Position numbers and translations under genes: made by a program. The notes beneath the pieces were generated by a model that saw only the letters and a program-made list of their open reading frames with translations, made no database searches and was not told the origin of the DNA. Below, piece after piece: positions 16,578-25,948 of a stretch of DNA of 64,000 nucleotides. The stretch comes from Marinitoga sp. 1197 (lineage in GTDB: Bacteria > Thermotogota > Thermotogae > Petrotogales > Petrotogaceae): contig NZ_AZAY01000048.1 of assembly GCF_001021165.1 (NCBI RefSeq), positions 149 through 64,148 of the forward strand, written 5' to 3'. Position 1 is the first letter of the stretch. Each line of letters opens with the position of its first letter.

Positions 16578-17501
16578 TTATAATTTTTCTATTTTTATTT
16601 TTGGTAGTAATGAAAGAACATCTTTCTTTTTGCATAATTCTGTACCAGGAGTTAGAACAGCTGCATTTCCTGCAGCATTTGCTAATTTAAATGCTTCTAA
16701 TGTATCCTCTTCATATTTTAGTATATATCCTGCAAGAAATGAATCTCCTGCACCAACAGCACTTTTAACTTCTAAATCTACTGGATATGCATAATATGCT
16801 TTGTCCCAATTGGCATAGACACTTCCATATTTTCCCATTGAAACCAATATTTCTGTTAAATTATATTTTTCCAGTGTTTTTTTTGCATATTTTGCAATTA
16901 TATTTTTGTCTCTTTCATCTATTTCTTCTTCTAATAATCTTGATAATTCATGAGTGTTTGGTTTAATACAATATGGTTCAGCTTCCAGCCCTGCTTTTAA
17001 ATTTTCTCCATCAGAATCAAAAAATACAGTTGCATCCCATTGTTTTAATGAAAAAATCAATCCTGTATAATAATCCGGATCTACTCCTTTTGGTAAACTT
17101 CCAGATATTATAATAGTATCTCCATTTCTTACCAATGAATGCAAAATATCAAAAACTTTCTGTAACTTTTCTTTTTTAACTTTTTCACCAGGCATACTCA
17201 TTCTATATTGTGTCTTTTCTTCTAATATTATATTCATTCTCGTTTCATGGTCTATCCTTATTGAAGAATATATAACACCTTCTTCATCCAGCATTTCTTC
17301 AATTCTTCTACCGTTATGTCCTCCTAACAAAGAAATAGCTACAGAAACTCCCCCTAATTCTTTTATTACTCTCGATACATCAATTCCTTTACCAGCAGGA
17401 TAATCTACTAATTTTTTAGCCCGAATTGTATCATCAGGTACTAATTCATCAATATAAATATATCTGTCTAATGATGGATTCATAGTTAAAGTAAATATCA
17501 T
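16578..17501 (-). CDS. fruK: 1-phosphofructokinase family sugar kinase (PfkB)
   Basis: A PfkB/ribokinase-fold kinase of 307 residues. It has the 1-phosphofructokinase N terminus TLTMNPSLDRYIYID, the GKGIDVSRV motif, IISGSLPKG, and the catalytic anion hole SAVGAGDSFLAGY. FruK and tagatose-6-phosphate kinase (LacC) cannot be separated by eye; no fructose PTS or FruR gene is nearby. Its ribosome binding site lies in the last codons of the dynamin-like gene, so the two are coupled. Confidence 0.85.
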   Translation of the reverse strand: MIFTLTMNPSLDRYIYIDELVPDDTIRAKKLVDYPAGKGIDVSRVIKELGGVSVAISLLGGHNGRRIEEMLDEEGVIYSSIRIDHETRMNIILEEKTQYRMSMPGEKVKKEKLQKVFDILHSLVRNGDTIIISGSLPKGVDPDYYTGLIFSLKQWDATVFFDSDGENLKAGLEAEPYCIKPNTHELSRLLEEEIDERDKNIIAKYAKKTLEKYNLTEILVSMGKYGSVYANWDKAYYAYPVDLEVKSAVGAGDSFLAGYILKYEEDTLEAFKLANAAGNAAVLTPGTELCKKKDVLSLLPKIKIEKL

Positions 17502-17504
17502 GTT

Positions 17505-19193
17505 TTACCCCTCCAAAGAATTAATATAATTATCAATTTTTCTTATATATCTATTTAGTGTTTTTTCTAATTCTTCAATTGTTTCCTTTTCCTTTAATAT
17601 ATTAGATTTAAAATCTGAAAATAGAATATCAATATCATTGTAAATTAAATCGACTATTCCATATAAATTCGATTCTAAATTGTTTTTAATTATTTCTTCA
17701 CCTTCATCAAACTTTTTTCCAATCTTTCTTAGTATTTTTTTCTTTTTAAAAGCAGCAAAAAACGTTCCTGTCATAACTCCTATACCTGTTATAATTCCAC
17801 CACTTATATCAAATATAGAAATCTGTGTTGACATCATTATTATAATACCTAATACAGACAATCCAGTTCCGCTAAATACTGTAGTATTAATTGATTTTAA
17901 TTTTTCTTCTTTTATTAGTTCTAAGAATTTTTCTTCTTTTATATATGAATCGATTTTTTCTATAGTATTTTCTATTAATTTTTTTCTTTGTTCTCCAAAA
18001 TCATAAAACATATCTTTTAAGTCTATATTTTTTTCTATATTTTTTAATTCTTCTAAATTTCTATTCAACATATTTTTAATATTTTCGATAAATTTTGAAG
18101 ATCTTTCTGCAGAGATTTGTTTGGTAGATTCTAAAAGGTTATTAATAAATATATCTTTTATTTCATCTTCCAGAATTTTTAGATTTTGAGTTTTTGAAAA
18201 TGCTCTTTTTAATAGATTCCAGAGTGTTATTTCTTCTTCTAATTTCCTTTTTATTTTTTTTGCCGTATTTCTATAATTTTCCAATATTATTTTTATCCAT
18301 AATTCAACCTCATTCAAAGAATTCTTTTTTGATATTTCTATATTTTTTTCTATTGTGTTTAATATATTTTCCTGATTTAATAAATTATTTTTTCTATCAT
18401 ATATGTCTTCTTTTATAGAATTTATCAATGATCTTATTTGATTGGCTAAAGATTCTAATTTTCCGAATTCTCTTTTACTACCTGTCACTGTATTTAATAT
18501 AAAATTCCTTATTTCTTCAAATCCAGAATCACTAATACCTTCAAATTCCAAATCTGAAGAAGTTATAAATACCGGAACTTCTTTTCCTTTATCTTTGGCA
18601 CGTATTTTAGCATTTTCATAATTAATTCTGATTTGTTCATCTTTTGCAATATCTTTCATTGTGAGAACTATTATGATATTTTTATTATATTTTTTTACAA
18701 TTTTTTCAAAAAAATTCCAGGCACTACCTGCTTCAATGTTATTCGCAGGAAAAACAAATATAATAAGGTCAGCATTTGGTATAAAGGATTCGGTAATTTT
18801 TTCATGTTCAGTAACCATACTATTTGTTCCTGGAGTGTCTACAATTCTAATATTTTTTAATATTTCAAAAGACCTTCCAATATATTTAGTGTATTTATCT
18901 GGTAACTCTTTTTCATATGGTTTGTCAGAATATTCTATAATATTTATTTTGTCTGTACATGTTTGGGGAGAAACTTTTGCCAATTCTTTACTTTTAAGCA
19001 ATGCATTAACAAAGCTGCTTTTTCCTGAGTTTACTTCCCCAACAATCATAAATGTATAAGGTTCACTAATTCTATTTTTTATTTCTTCTAATATTTTATC
19101 CTTTTTCATTGGTTTCAATATTAATTTTAAATCATCTATTAAATTACATAATTCCTGTTTTCTTTCAATTACATTTTCATCAATAATATTCAA
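17505..19193 (-). CDS. Dynamin-family large GTPase (bacterial dynamin-like protein)
   Basis: A 562-residue GTPase likely to remodel or bind membranes. G1 is VGEVNSGKSSF (near residue 55), G3 is VDTPGTNS, and a G4-like LTMKD follows. Residues about 230-420 are long charged helices (stalk), then a hydrophobic hairpin (about 430-475, two stretches rich in Ile, Gly and Met) that would act as membrane paddle, and a terminal helical segment. This is the layout of bacterial dynamin-like proteins, which help membrane fusion, fission or repair. It lies between the aldo/keto reductase and fruK genes. No second dynamin gene, frequent as a partner elsewhere, is adjacent. Confidence 0.85.
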   Translation of the reverse strand: MNIIDENVIERKQELCNLIDDLKLILKPMKKDKILEEIKNRISEPYTFMIVGEVNSGKSSFVNALLKSKELAKVSPQTCTDKINIIEYSDKPYEKELPDKYTKYIGRSFEILKNIRIVDTPGTNSMVTEHEKITESFIPNADLIIFVFPANNIEAGSAWNFFEKIVKKYNKNIIIVLTMKDIAKDEQIRINYENAKIRAKDKGKEVPVFITSSDLEFEGISDSGFEEIRNFILNTVTGSKREFGKLESLANQIRSLINSIKEDIYDRKNNLLNQENILNTIEKNIEISKKNSLNEVELWIKIILENYRNTAKKIKRKLEEEITLWNLLKRAFSKTQNLKILEDEIKDIFINNLLESTKQISAERSSKFIENIKNMLNRNLEELKNIEKNIDLKDMFYDFGEQRKKLIENTIEKIDSYIKEEKFLELIKEEKLKSINTTVFSGTGLSVLGIIIMMSTQISIFDISGGIITGIGVMTGTFFAAFKKKKILRKIGKKFDEGEEIIKNNLESNLYGIVDLIYNDIDILFSDFKSNILKEKETIEELEKTLNRYIRKIDNYINSLEG

Positions 19194-19205
19194 GTTATTA
19201 CCTCC

Positions 19206-20105
19206 TTATGGTACCCTATGCCCTAATGCTGCTTCATAAATAATATACCATTGTTCCGGTGAAAGTTTTAATTCAAGTGATTTAACAGCATTTTCTAATC
19301 GTTCAATTTTTCCACTACCTGAAATTGGTATTATTCCAGCTGGATGGCTTAATAACCATGCATAGGCAATTGTGTCTAATGAATCAATACTAAAATCTTT
19401 TCCAATTTCTTTTAGTGCATAAAATATTTTACTGGCTTTTTCAGAATTAATTTTAAATAAATTCCCTCCAGCTAAAGGTGACCATGCCATTGGATTAATT
19501 CTTTTTTCCATTAAGAAATATATATTATCATTTTCAAAATGTTCAATATTATAAGGTGAAATTTCTATTTGATTTGTAATTAGCGGGACATTAACCCATG
19601 ATTGCAATGTTTTGAATTGTTGAATAGTAAAATTAGAAACACCAAAATATAAAACTTTCCCAGAATTATATAATTCATCAAAAGCTTCTGATATTTCTTC
19701 TGGATTCATAAAAGGATCTGGTCTATGAATTAGTAACAAATCAATATGATCAGTATTTAAATTTTTCAATGAATTTTCAACAGATTCTATTATATGTATT
19801 TTACTGGTATTATAATGTTTAACTCTTCTTTGATACTTTTCATTTTTTACCATTATACCGCATTTAGTAATGATTTGTATTTTATTCCTTAATGAAGAAT
19901 TTGATTTTAGCGCTTCTCCAAAAATCTTTTCACATGTGTAATTGCCATATATATCAGCATGATCAAATGTTGTCACTCCAAAATCAATAGCTTTCAAAAT
20001 AAAGTTTTCTAATTCTTTTTTTGAAAACCCCCATTCATTTAAACGCATCATCCCTTGAACAATTCTAGAAAGTTCTAATCCGCTTTTTGACATATTTATC
20101 TTCAT
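19206..20105 (-). CDS. Aldo/keto reductase (YdhF-like)
   Basis: An NADPH-dependent oxidoreductase with TIM-barrel fold. The catalytic tetrad is visible: Asp and Tyr in FDHADIYGNY, Lys in IITKCG, His in LLLIHRPDP. The C-terminal IPISGSGKIERL segment binds cofactor phosphate. The best match is the E. coli YdhF-type subfamily of unknown substrate. The ATG at 20105 has GAGGTGG before it; an earlier ATG at 20120 overlaps the upstream stop codon. It is the second gene of the operon from 20827. Confidence 0.9.
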   Translation of the reverse strand: MKINMSKSGLELSRIVQGMMRLNEWGFSKKELENFILKAIDFGVTTFDHADIYGNYTCEKIFGEALKSNSSLRNKIQIITKCGIMVKNEKYQRRVKHYNTSKIHIIESVENSLKNLNTDHIDLLLIHRPDPFMNPEEISEAFDELYNSGKVLYFGVSNFTIQQFKTLQSWVNVPLITNQIEISPYNIEHFENDNIYFLMEKRINPMAWSPLAGGNLFKINSEKASKIFYALKEIGKDFSIDSLDTIAYAWLLSHPAGIIPISGSGKIERLENAVKSLELKLSPEQWYIIYEAALGHRVP

Positions 20106-20119
20106 CTTTCCACCTCGCA

Positions 20120-20827
20120 TTAAATTTCTAATGTTGTACCTGCACCAAATTTAATGATCCTACCTTTAAATTCAACATTCATAACATTAATAGCTTCAAT
20201 TCCTGTACAATGTGAAGGTAATAAAAATTCCACACCAGTCTTTTTAATCCTATCCAGGCGAATAAATAATTTTTCTTCATACAATTTATAAAAATGAAAT
20301 CCACCTATAACAGCATGAAGTTTTTCATCAAAATGTTCTTTTGAAAAGGTTAAAATATTTTCTATTTTTGGATGAGCACACCCTGCAATTACTATTATCC
20401 CTTTTTTTGTTTTTAACACAATAGAATGTTCTGGAATATCTGCGTCGAATGTCCCTGTAGAATAAATATTTTCATCTATTTTTGTGATAGTATTACAAAT
20501 TACAATTTCGGATTTTTCTTTTATTTTTTTTATCAGATTGTCTGGAAATTTAGCAGGAATAAAAACCTTGTCAATTATAGAATTTGATAATATATATTCC
20601 AAACCTCCTGTATGGTCATTATGATAATGGCTTAAAAATAAATAGTTTATTTTTTTAAATTTATTTTCTAACCCTAAATGTTTAATATTATGTTCTAAAA
20701 TTCTGTAATCGTTTCCTGTATCAAAAAGCAGTGTTTTATCGTTATTTTCAATAAATATTGAAAGTCCCCAATCACGTTTTAATAAAGGATGAATTTTAAA
20801 ATTGTCAACAATACCTGTTATTTTCAC
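20120..20827 (-). CDS. Metallo-beta-lactamase fold hydrolase (MJ0301-like)
   Basis: A 235-residue MBL-fold protein with the zinc motif LSHYHNDHTGG (HxHxDH), a further ligand His in AGCAHPKIENI and a C-terminal LPSHCTG. This arrangement matches the small subfamily annotated as 7,8-dihydropterin-6-yl-methyl-4-(beta-D-ribofuranosyl)aminobenzene 5'-phosphate synthase (MJ0301, TM0207 type). That name is doubtful outside methanogens. It starts at GTG after GGAGG and heads a six-gene operon. Confidence 0.85.
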   Translation of the reverse strand: MKITGIVDNFKIHPLLKRDWGLSIFIENNDKTLLFDTGNDYRILEHNIKHLGLENKFKKINYLFLSHYHNDHTGGLEYILSNSIIDKVFIPAKFPDNLIKKIKEKSEIVICNTITKIDENIYSTGTFDADIPEHSIVLKTKKGIIVIAGCAHPKIENILTFSKEHFDEKLHAVIGGFHFYKLYEEKLFIRLDRIKKTGVEFLLPSHCTGIEAINVMNVEFKGRIIKFGAGTTLEI

Positions 20828-20857
20828 ATTATCGCCTCCAATAAAATATTCAAAATA

Positions 20858-20866
20858 ATTATAACA
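20858..20866 (-). promoter_or_regulatory. Extended -10 promoter of the 20827-14912 operon
   Basis: Minus strand TGTTATAAT, an extended -10 element, lies about 30 bases upstream of the GTG start; the -35 region is weak. Confidence 0.55.
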
Positions 20867-20884
20867 TATATCATATAAAAAAGA

Positions 20885-20910
20885 AAACCTCAGTCTTTAG
20901 ACTGAGGTTT
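20885..20910 (-). terminator. Terminator of the lipoprotein operon
   Basis: An 11-bp perfect stem (20885-20895 with 20900-20910) and TTTA loop, followed on the minus strand by a T-rich tract. Confidence 0.9.
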
Positions 20911-20920
20911 GGAAAATATA

Positions 20921-22276
20921 TTATTCAACAATATTTGATGGACTTAAATTCATATTAAATACATATTCTATAGATCTTCTAAGTAATAAAACAAACCATT
21001 CACTATCATTTTTAGGATTTTCCACATAAAATTCAAGTGGAGTGGTTGAAGCTATAACTCTACCATTTCCATATCTATATTCAATATATGTTGAATATTG
21101 TTCATATGATGTTGATTCTTTAATAAATACTACAGGATTTTCTATATCACTATCTTCTAAATTATCAAATCCTCCGTGACTTGCATAATTTCCATATAAA
21201 TAACGTTCATTTGGAAATTCATATAATAAAGGATGTGTTTTATTTACAATTTCATTATAATTATCATAATAATCTCTCCAAGTCACACCTCCTGGAAGTG
21301 TTCCGGTAAAATCTCCTCCATTCCAGCCATTATCACAAGCAATCCAGAACAATGTTCCACCATTATTGACAAAAGAGTCGAATTTTTCGGAATTTGCTTT
21401 ATATATATCATAAAAACTTGTTGACTGATCTCCTTCGATGATAATTGCCCAAGTTGGATCAAATGAATCAATATTATTTATATCATTAGAATTTTTGATT
21501 TCATATTGATTTATACCCAAACCTTCTGTAAACCCTATATCAATTAAAATATTCGGAATTGCATCTGGAGAACTCCAAGGTGCTAAATCTCTAAAAATAA
21601 CAACATGTTCAGCAGCTTTCCTTAATATTAAATCCGGAGCATTAGTAGTTTTTGTATTTTCAATAATTATAGGAGCAGCATCTGACGAATAATTAGAATT
21701 CTCAGATGGATCACGAGCATATATAACATAATTACCAATAGGAATAAAATCGAAATAATAGTCACCTTCTTCATTAGAAAAAGTAAACATTCCTGGTAAT
21801 GGTTCTCCTTCTGGAGTTCTAATTTCTAATAAAATCCCACTATGAATACTCTTATCAATAAATTTCACATTACCTTCAAGCATACCATAATCTCCTAATG
21901 GATAAAGAATTAAAGATGAATCAAGAGTAATCTCAGATTCTTCTTTTACTTCAATGAATTGTTTAGTTGGAAAATATCCTTCATGTTCTGCTTTAATGAT
22001 ATAATTTCCTGCAGGTATATTTTCTATTTTAAAATTACCATTAGAATTAGTAATACTTTTTCCGATTTCAGATATAGTATTAATAGGGCTAAATCCCTCA
22101 CCAGAACTTTCTAATCCATCTATAGAAACTTTTATATTCTCATGATTTTCGCTATTACTTAATTCCGCAACTCCGCCAATATTACTATTTCCCAGTAAAG
22201 GGTCTATTTTTTGACACGATGAAATTAAAAATATCGAAAATAATAAAAGGATAATTGTATAAAAAATTTTTTTCAT
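20921..22276 (-). CDS. Surface lipoprotein with carboxypeptidase-regulatory-like domains
   Basis: A signal peptide with lipobox LISSC (lipidated Cys21) is followed by two beta-sandwich domains of the carboxypeptidase regulatory type (about residues 35-125 and 130-215; motifs NGNFKIENIPAGNYIIKAEHEGY and DYYFDFIPIGNYVIYA-like). A C-terminal alpha/beta domain (about 225-440) follows with FVNNGGTLFWIACDNG and YRYGNGRVIASTTPLEF. The last part resembles a glutamine-amidotransferase-like (ThuA/DUF4350-type) fold without an evident catalytic Cys. Function unknown; I infer a cell-surface binding or scaffolding protein. It follows the barrel-like gene at 22288 by 11 bases, with GGGGGGAG before the ATG. 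Confidence 0.75.
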   Translation of the reverse strand: MKKIFYTIILLLFSIFLISSCQKIDPLLGNSNIGGVAELSNSENHENIKVSIDGLESSGEGFSPINTISEIGKSITNSNGNFKIENIPAGNYIIKAEHEGYFPTKQFIEVKEESEITLDSSLILYPLGDYGMLEGNVKFIDKSIHSGILLEIRTPEGEPLPGMFTFSNEEGDYYFDFIPIGNYVIYARDPSENSNYSSDAAPIIIENTKTTNAPDLILRKAAEHVVIFRDLAPWSSPDAIPNILIDIGFTEGLGINQYEIKNSNDINNIDSFDPTWAIIIEGDQSTSFYDIYKANSEKFDSFVNNGGTLFWIACDNGWNGGDFTGTLPGGVTWRDYYDNYNEIVNKTHPLLYEFPNERYLYGNYASHGGFDNLEDSDIENPVVFIKESTSYEQYSTYIEYRYGNGRVIASTTPLEFYVENPKNDSEWFVLLLRRSIEYVFNMNLSPSNIVE

Positions 22277-22287
22277 GTTCTCCCCCC

Positions 22288-22758
22288 TTAGAATCTAAAA
22301 CCTAAATTTGCAAAAACGCCATAAATACCAAAAGTTTGTTGAAAAGATAAATCAAATACAGTATTCACTCCACCTGAAATTACTAATGGACCTAAATATA
22401 ATGCAATACCGGCTTTTGTCAAATACATCGTATAAGAATATAGCGAAAATTTGTTGTCATAAAACTGAATAATAGGACTTATTCCACCGTAAATTTTTAA
22501 ATACTTTAATGGAATTTGCAATAATATAAATGTTGTTGGTTGTAAATATGTTATTTCTCCAGTTTCAATTATATCTGTAGGAGAAAACACACCTAATTCT
22601 AAACCAATTATACTTTTATCTGCAAATGTGACTTTCAATCCATAAAAAGTTCTTTCATATCCAGATAATTCCATAAAATATGATCCAGATACTTCAAAAC
22701 CAAATGATACAATGCTAAAAATAATAATAGATATTGATATAAATATTAAATTCTTCAC
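22288..22758 (-). CDS. Small secreted beta-rich protein, possibly outer-membrane
   Basis: A 156-residue protein with an N-terminal signal peptide (about 20 residues, ending VSFGFE). The rest alternates hydrophobic and polar residues in strand-like stretches with aromatic belts and ends in Phe, as outer-membrane barrels do. I cannot name a family. It starts with GTG after AGGGGTGG and is cotranscribed with the lipoprotein gene, so both probably act in the outer envelope (toga). Confidence 0.6.
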   Translation of the reverse strand: MKNLIFISISIIIFSIVSFGFEVSGSYFMELSGYERTFYGLKVTFADKSIIGLELGVFSPTDIIETGEITYLQPTTFILLQIPLKYLKIYGGISPIIQFYDNKFSLYSYTMYLTKAGIALYLGPLVISGGVNTVFDLSFQQTFGIYGVFANLGFRF

Positions 22759-22848
22759 GCTTCCACCCCTTTTTTAAATAAGATGTTATAATTATATCAT
22801 TATTATATGAATATAATGTTTCTGATTTTATTTGAATAATTTTTAAGA

Positions 22849-23252
22849 TTGTCTAAAAAGTCAAATTCACTCAGACAGCTCGATTACTTATCCTTAAAAT
22901 TATTCATTCTCAACCGTCGCTCAAACAATACATCGTGTATTGTTTCGCTCAAAATTACTTCCATGTAATTTTGACGGCTTCCATTTACGCTTAGATTTTT
23001 TAGGTATAAAAAATCTAAGGAAAAAGGATTTATAATTATATAATAAAAATTATTTTTTCCAATTACCTGCTGTAAGAGAGCAATAGCTCAAAGGTTTTTT
23101 TATTAAAATCCAATTTTTTAATCCAATAACCCACCGTAGGTGAGCGGTAGCTCAAAAGTTTTTTATAAAATCAAAAATATTTAAATCAATACCCGCAGTA
23201 GCGTGTAAGGGCAATCTTCGAGTCTTCATTTCATTTGAGACTTTTTAGACAA
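22849..23252. repeat. Structured dispersed repeat, copy 1 (with insertion)
   Basis: The 404-base element is bounded by 14-base terminal inverted repeats (22849-22862 and 23239-23252; TTGTCTAAAAAGTC and its complement). Inside are two strong hairpins (AACAATAC...GTATTGTT and AAAATTAC...GTAATTTT) enclosed by CCGTC/GACGG. It shares the whole frame with copy 2 at 25039 but has about 220 extra bases (22986-23205) just after the inner hairpins. No coding frame is present. It lies downstream of the chemoreceptor gene and in the same orientation as copy 2. Confidence 0.85.
23059..23216. repeat. Three degenerate 64-bp tandem repeats inside repeat copy 1
   Basis: Units start at about 23059, 23123 and 23186. 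Each begins C/T-CAAT-T/A-ACC, contains a small GAGC...GCTC hairpin (units 1 and 2) and continues with CTCAAAAG and a T-rich stretch. The third unit is shortened. They are absent from copy 2. Confidence 0.6.
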
Positions 23253-23264
23253 CTCATAAAACTA

Positions 23265-23299
23265 AAAAAATCCCCTTTGTATTACAAAGGGGATTTTTT
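23265..23299 (-). terminator. Terminator of the chemoreceptor gene
   Basis: A 16-bp stem (23265-23280 with 23284-23299, core ATCCCCTTTGT) with a 3-nt loop and T run on the minus strand. Confidence 0.9.
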
Positions 23300-23319
23300 A
23301 TATAAGTTTTTATATAATT

Positions 23320-24978
23320 TTAGAATTTAAATTCAGATAGAGCATTATTTAATAAATCAACACTTGTTTGCAAATCAGAAGCTATTTCAGCTAAATTATC
23401 AGACATTGCTTGTATTTCATTGCTGGATTCTTTCATGTTTTGAACGTTTTCAAAATATCTATTAAGCGATTCATTTACATTGGAGAAAGCTTCCGCAATT
23501 GTTTGAGATGCTGCATTTTGTTCTTCTGCTGAAGCAGCTAATGTTTGAGCCCTTTCCGAAAGAATGGATGTTTGACCTAAAATTTTGTTTAGTTCGTCAT
23601 TTAATACTGAAGAATTTTTTGTAACTTTTTCGACAGTATCTTTTACTGAAAAAATTTGTTTCGTTGATTTTTCAACATTTGTTTTTATAGATCCTAAAAT
23701 ATTGGAAATTTCATCAGTGGCTTTTCTTGTTTCTTCAGCTAATTTTCGTATTTCATCTGCAACAACAGCAAAACCTTTTCCAGCTTCACCGGCCCTTGCT
23801 GCTTCGATTGCAGCGTTTAATGCTAATAGATTTGTTTGTTCTGCGATATTTGAAACCTGATCTATAACTTCTGTAATTTTCCCTGCATAATTTTCAAGTT
23901 CTTTTATTTCTTCAATGGTTTTTAATGTTTCTTTAGAAGCATTTGTTATAGCTTCTTCTAAAGAAAACATTACATTTTTACCTTCATTAGTTACCTGTTC
24001 TAAAACACCTGCAACATTTGCAAGATCAATTGCAGCATTTGCGACTTCATCAGTTGAACGAGATATCTCTTTAATAGAATCGGCTGTTCTATCAGTTTCT
24101 CTCTCCATTATTTTAGATTCTTCCGCCATCATATCAAAACCAGCTTTGAATTCTTCTATAATTGCGTTTGCTTCCTGAGCACTACCCGAAACATTATCTG
24201 AAGAAATTTTAATACCTTCCATACTTCGCTTTATAAAATCAAATGTTGGCCTTAATTTTTCTCCAACAAGATGGTACATTTTTTTTGCTATAATGCCAAT
24301 TTCATCGTTTGATGTGATATTTGCCGAAACTGTTAAATCACCTTCTGCGATTTTTTCAAGGTCTTTTAAAGGAGTAAGAGATTTTTTTAAAATATAAAAT
24401 GCATAAATACCTATTAAAAGATTAATAATAAATAAAGTTAATTGAATTTTTTTCATCAAAGAAACCTTTTTTTCCGATTCTTTTTGGAATAAAGTTACTC
24501 CATTGTTCATCTCAACAAGTAAAGGAATATTATTCTCTAATATATATTTTAAAGAATTTTCATCATCATTTTTTAGAAATTTATCCATATGCGCATAAAA
24601 TTCATCCCATAATGATTTTATTTTTTCAAGCTGAGCCTTAGCCTCAGGTTGTGCAGGCGGAACGTTCACCATTTTTTTCCATGCGAGATCAAAAGGAGCT
24701 TTTCCACCATCTTTTAATGCGTTTAAAGTAGTATCAAAGACCTTTATTGTATTTAATAAACTATCTTTTGTTTTTTGATCTTTATATATATAATAGGTTA
24801 AAGCTTCTTTCGACATCCTTTGAGTTAACATTCTCTGTCTTCCTGCAAGATTTACAACAAGTCCATCATCTTTTTGCATTTTAGTGATGGTAAAGGTTGA
24901 AATATATGTAATAAGAGATAATAAAACAAACAGAACTATTGGTATACCTAATTTCACATAAAGACTACTTTTTTTCAT
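23320..24978 (-). CDS. Methyl-accepting chemotaxis protein with PilJ-type sensor domain
   Basis: A 552-residue chemoreceptor. An N-terminal transmembrane helix (about 10-30) is followed by a periplasmic PilJ/NarX-like four-helix domain with the signature [20 protein letters not shown] second membrane helix (about 175-198), a HAMP linker ([13 protein letters not shown]) and the signalling hairpin tip [19 protein letters not shown] complete it. The extreme C terminus lacks a CheR-tethering pentapeptide. GGGGGAAT sets the ATG at 24978; the longer frame to 24996 is spurious. PilJ-type sensors often bind small anions such as nitrate, but the ligand here is unknown. The gene is flanked by direct copies of the structured repeat. 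Confidence 0.93.
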   Translation of the reverse strand: MKKSSLYVKLGIPIVLFVLLSLITYISTFTITKMQKDDGLVVNLAGRQRMLTQRMSKEALTYYIYKDQKTKDSLLNTIKVFDTTLNALKDGGKAPFDLAWKKMVNVPPAQPEAKAQLEKIKSLWDEFYAHMDKFLKNDDENSLKYILENNIPLLVEMNNGVTLFQKESEKKVSLMKKIQLTLFIINLLIGIYAFYILKKSLTPLKDLEKIAEGDLTVSANITSNDEIGIIAKKMYHLVGEKLRPTFDFIKRSMEGIKISSDNVSGSAQEANAIIEEFKAGFDMMAEESKIMERETDRTADSIKEISRSTDEVANAAIDLANVAGVLEQVTNEGKNVMFSLEEAITNASKETLKTIEEIKELENYAGKITEVIDQVSNIAEQTNLLALNAAIEAARAGEAGKGFAVVADEIRKLAEETRKATDEISNILGSIKTNVEKSTKQIFSVKDTVEKVTKNSSVLNDELNKILGQTSILSERAQTLAASAEEQNAASQTIAEAFSNVNESLNRYFENVQNMKESSNEIQAMSDNLAEIASDLQTSVDLLNNALSEFKF

Positions 24979-25038
24979 AAAAATTCCCCCTAACATTATT
25001 TTTTAGACAAACTTTTAAATTTTTGTATAACATTATGA

Positions 25039-25228
25039 TGTCTAAAAAGTCAAATTCACTCAGGCAGCTTGATTGCTTATCCTTAAAATTACTCATTCTC
25101 AGCCGTCGCTCAAACAATACATCGTGTATTGTTTCGCTCAAAATTACATCCATGTAATTTTGACGGCTTCCATTCATAATTTTAAGGGCAATCTTCGAGC
25201 CTTCATTTCATTTTAGACTTTTTAGACA
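25039..25228. repeat. Structured dispersed repeat, copy 2 (compact form)
   Basis: 190 bases with 13-base terminal inverted repeats (25039-25051 and 25216-25228). The arms pair in nested blocks: AGGC/GCCT, GATTGC/GCAATC, CCTTAAAATTA/TAATTTTAAGG, GCCGTC/GACGGC. Two inner hairpins follow: ACAATACA...TGTATTGT and CAAAATTACAT...ATGTAATTTTG. It resembles a non-autonomous mobile element or a folded RNA. A further half-match to the terminal repeat (TTTTTTAGACAA) lies at about 24999-25010, between it and the chemoreceptor start. Confidence 0.85.
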
Positions 25229-25258
25229 ATCTATATAACATTATTATAATATATTTTT

Positions 25259-25948
25259 TTACATAAAATCAATATTATTTTTATTGTTATGAATTTTTTT
25301 ACATTTTAATCTAAAGACACACATATCACACAAGGGCTTTTTTTTGCATATATTTTTAGAATGTTCAACTATTAAACCGTGAAAATTTTTGTATATTATC
25401 AAATCTTCAGGTAAATTTTTCTCAAAAAAATTTTTGTATACAATATAATTTTTCTTTATTTCAATACCAAATCTCGAAAACATTCTTATAGTATATGCAT
25501 CAATCACGAAACTCAATTTGTCTAAAGAGTATAGTAAAATGGAATCAGCAGTTTCATTTCCTATACCTTTAATAGAAAGAAGCTCTTTTCTTAATATTTT
25601 CACATTTTTTTTACTCAACAATTCAAATGAAAAATTATAAATTTTGAACCATTCTAATAGGTTTTTTAGATATTTTGCCTTAACTTTGTAAAAGCCAGAT
25701 GGCTTTATTAATTCTTCTAATTTTTCAATATTTAAGTAATATAGTTTTTCTGGTGATAATAAATTTTGTGATTTAATATTTTTTAATGATTTTTCTACAT
25801 TATTCCAGTTTGTATTTTGTGTTAATAGCGCTCCAATCATAATTTCAAATTTATTCTCTCCTGGCCACCAACCATCTGGTATAATATATATTTCTGATAG
25901 TTTATTATATATATTTATTAAATCAATATACATTGTTCGGTGGAACAT
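25259..25948 (-). CDS. Endonuclease III-family DNA glycosylase (HhH-GPD, 4Fe-4S), MagIII-like
   Basis: A base-excision repair glycosylase of 229 residues. The helix-hairpin-helix is SIKGIGNETADSILLY, and the catalytic Asp is in VIDAYTIRMF. A C-terminal iron-sulfur loop has Cys residues in CKKKPLCDMCVFRLKC. The position that holds the catalytic Lys in endonuclease III (GVGRKTA) is Glu here, so it should be a monofunctional glycosylase like the 3-methyladenine enzyme MagIII rather than an AP lyase. The start is uncertain: the ATG at 25948 touches its GGAG, and the ATG at 25933 is rather far from it. It overlaps the dehydrogenase gene by 26 bases. Confidence 0.85.
   Translation of the reverse strand: MFHRTMYIDLINIYNKLSEIYIIPDGWWPGENKFEIMIGALLTQNTNWNNVEKSLKNIKSQNLLSPEKLYYLNIEKLEELIKPSGFYKVKAKYLKNLLEWFKIYNFSFELLSKKNVKILRKELLSIKGIGNETADSILLYSLDKLSFVIDAYTIRMFSRFGIEIKKNYIVYKNFFEKNLPEDLIIYKNFHGLIVEHSKNICKKKPLCDMCVFRLKCKKIHNNKNNIDFM

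Noticed and set aside
22849-25228. Composite transposon formed by the two structured repeats around the chemoreceptor
   Set aside because: There is no transposase, no target-site duplication around the pair is evident, and the chemoreceptor looks like an ordinary gene of this genome.
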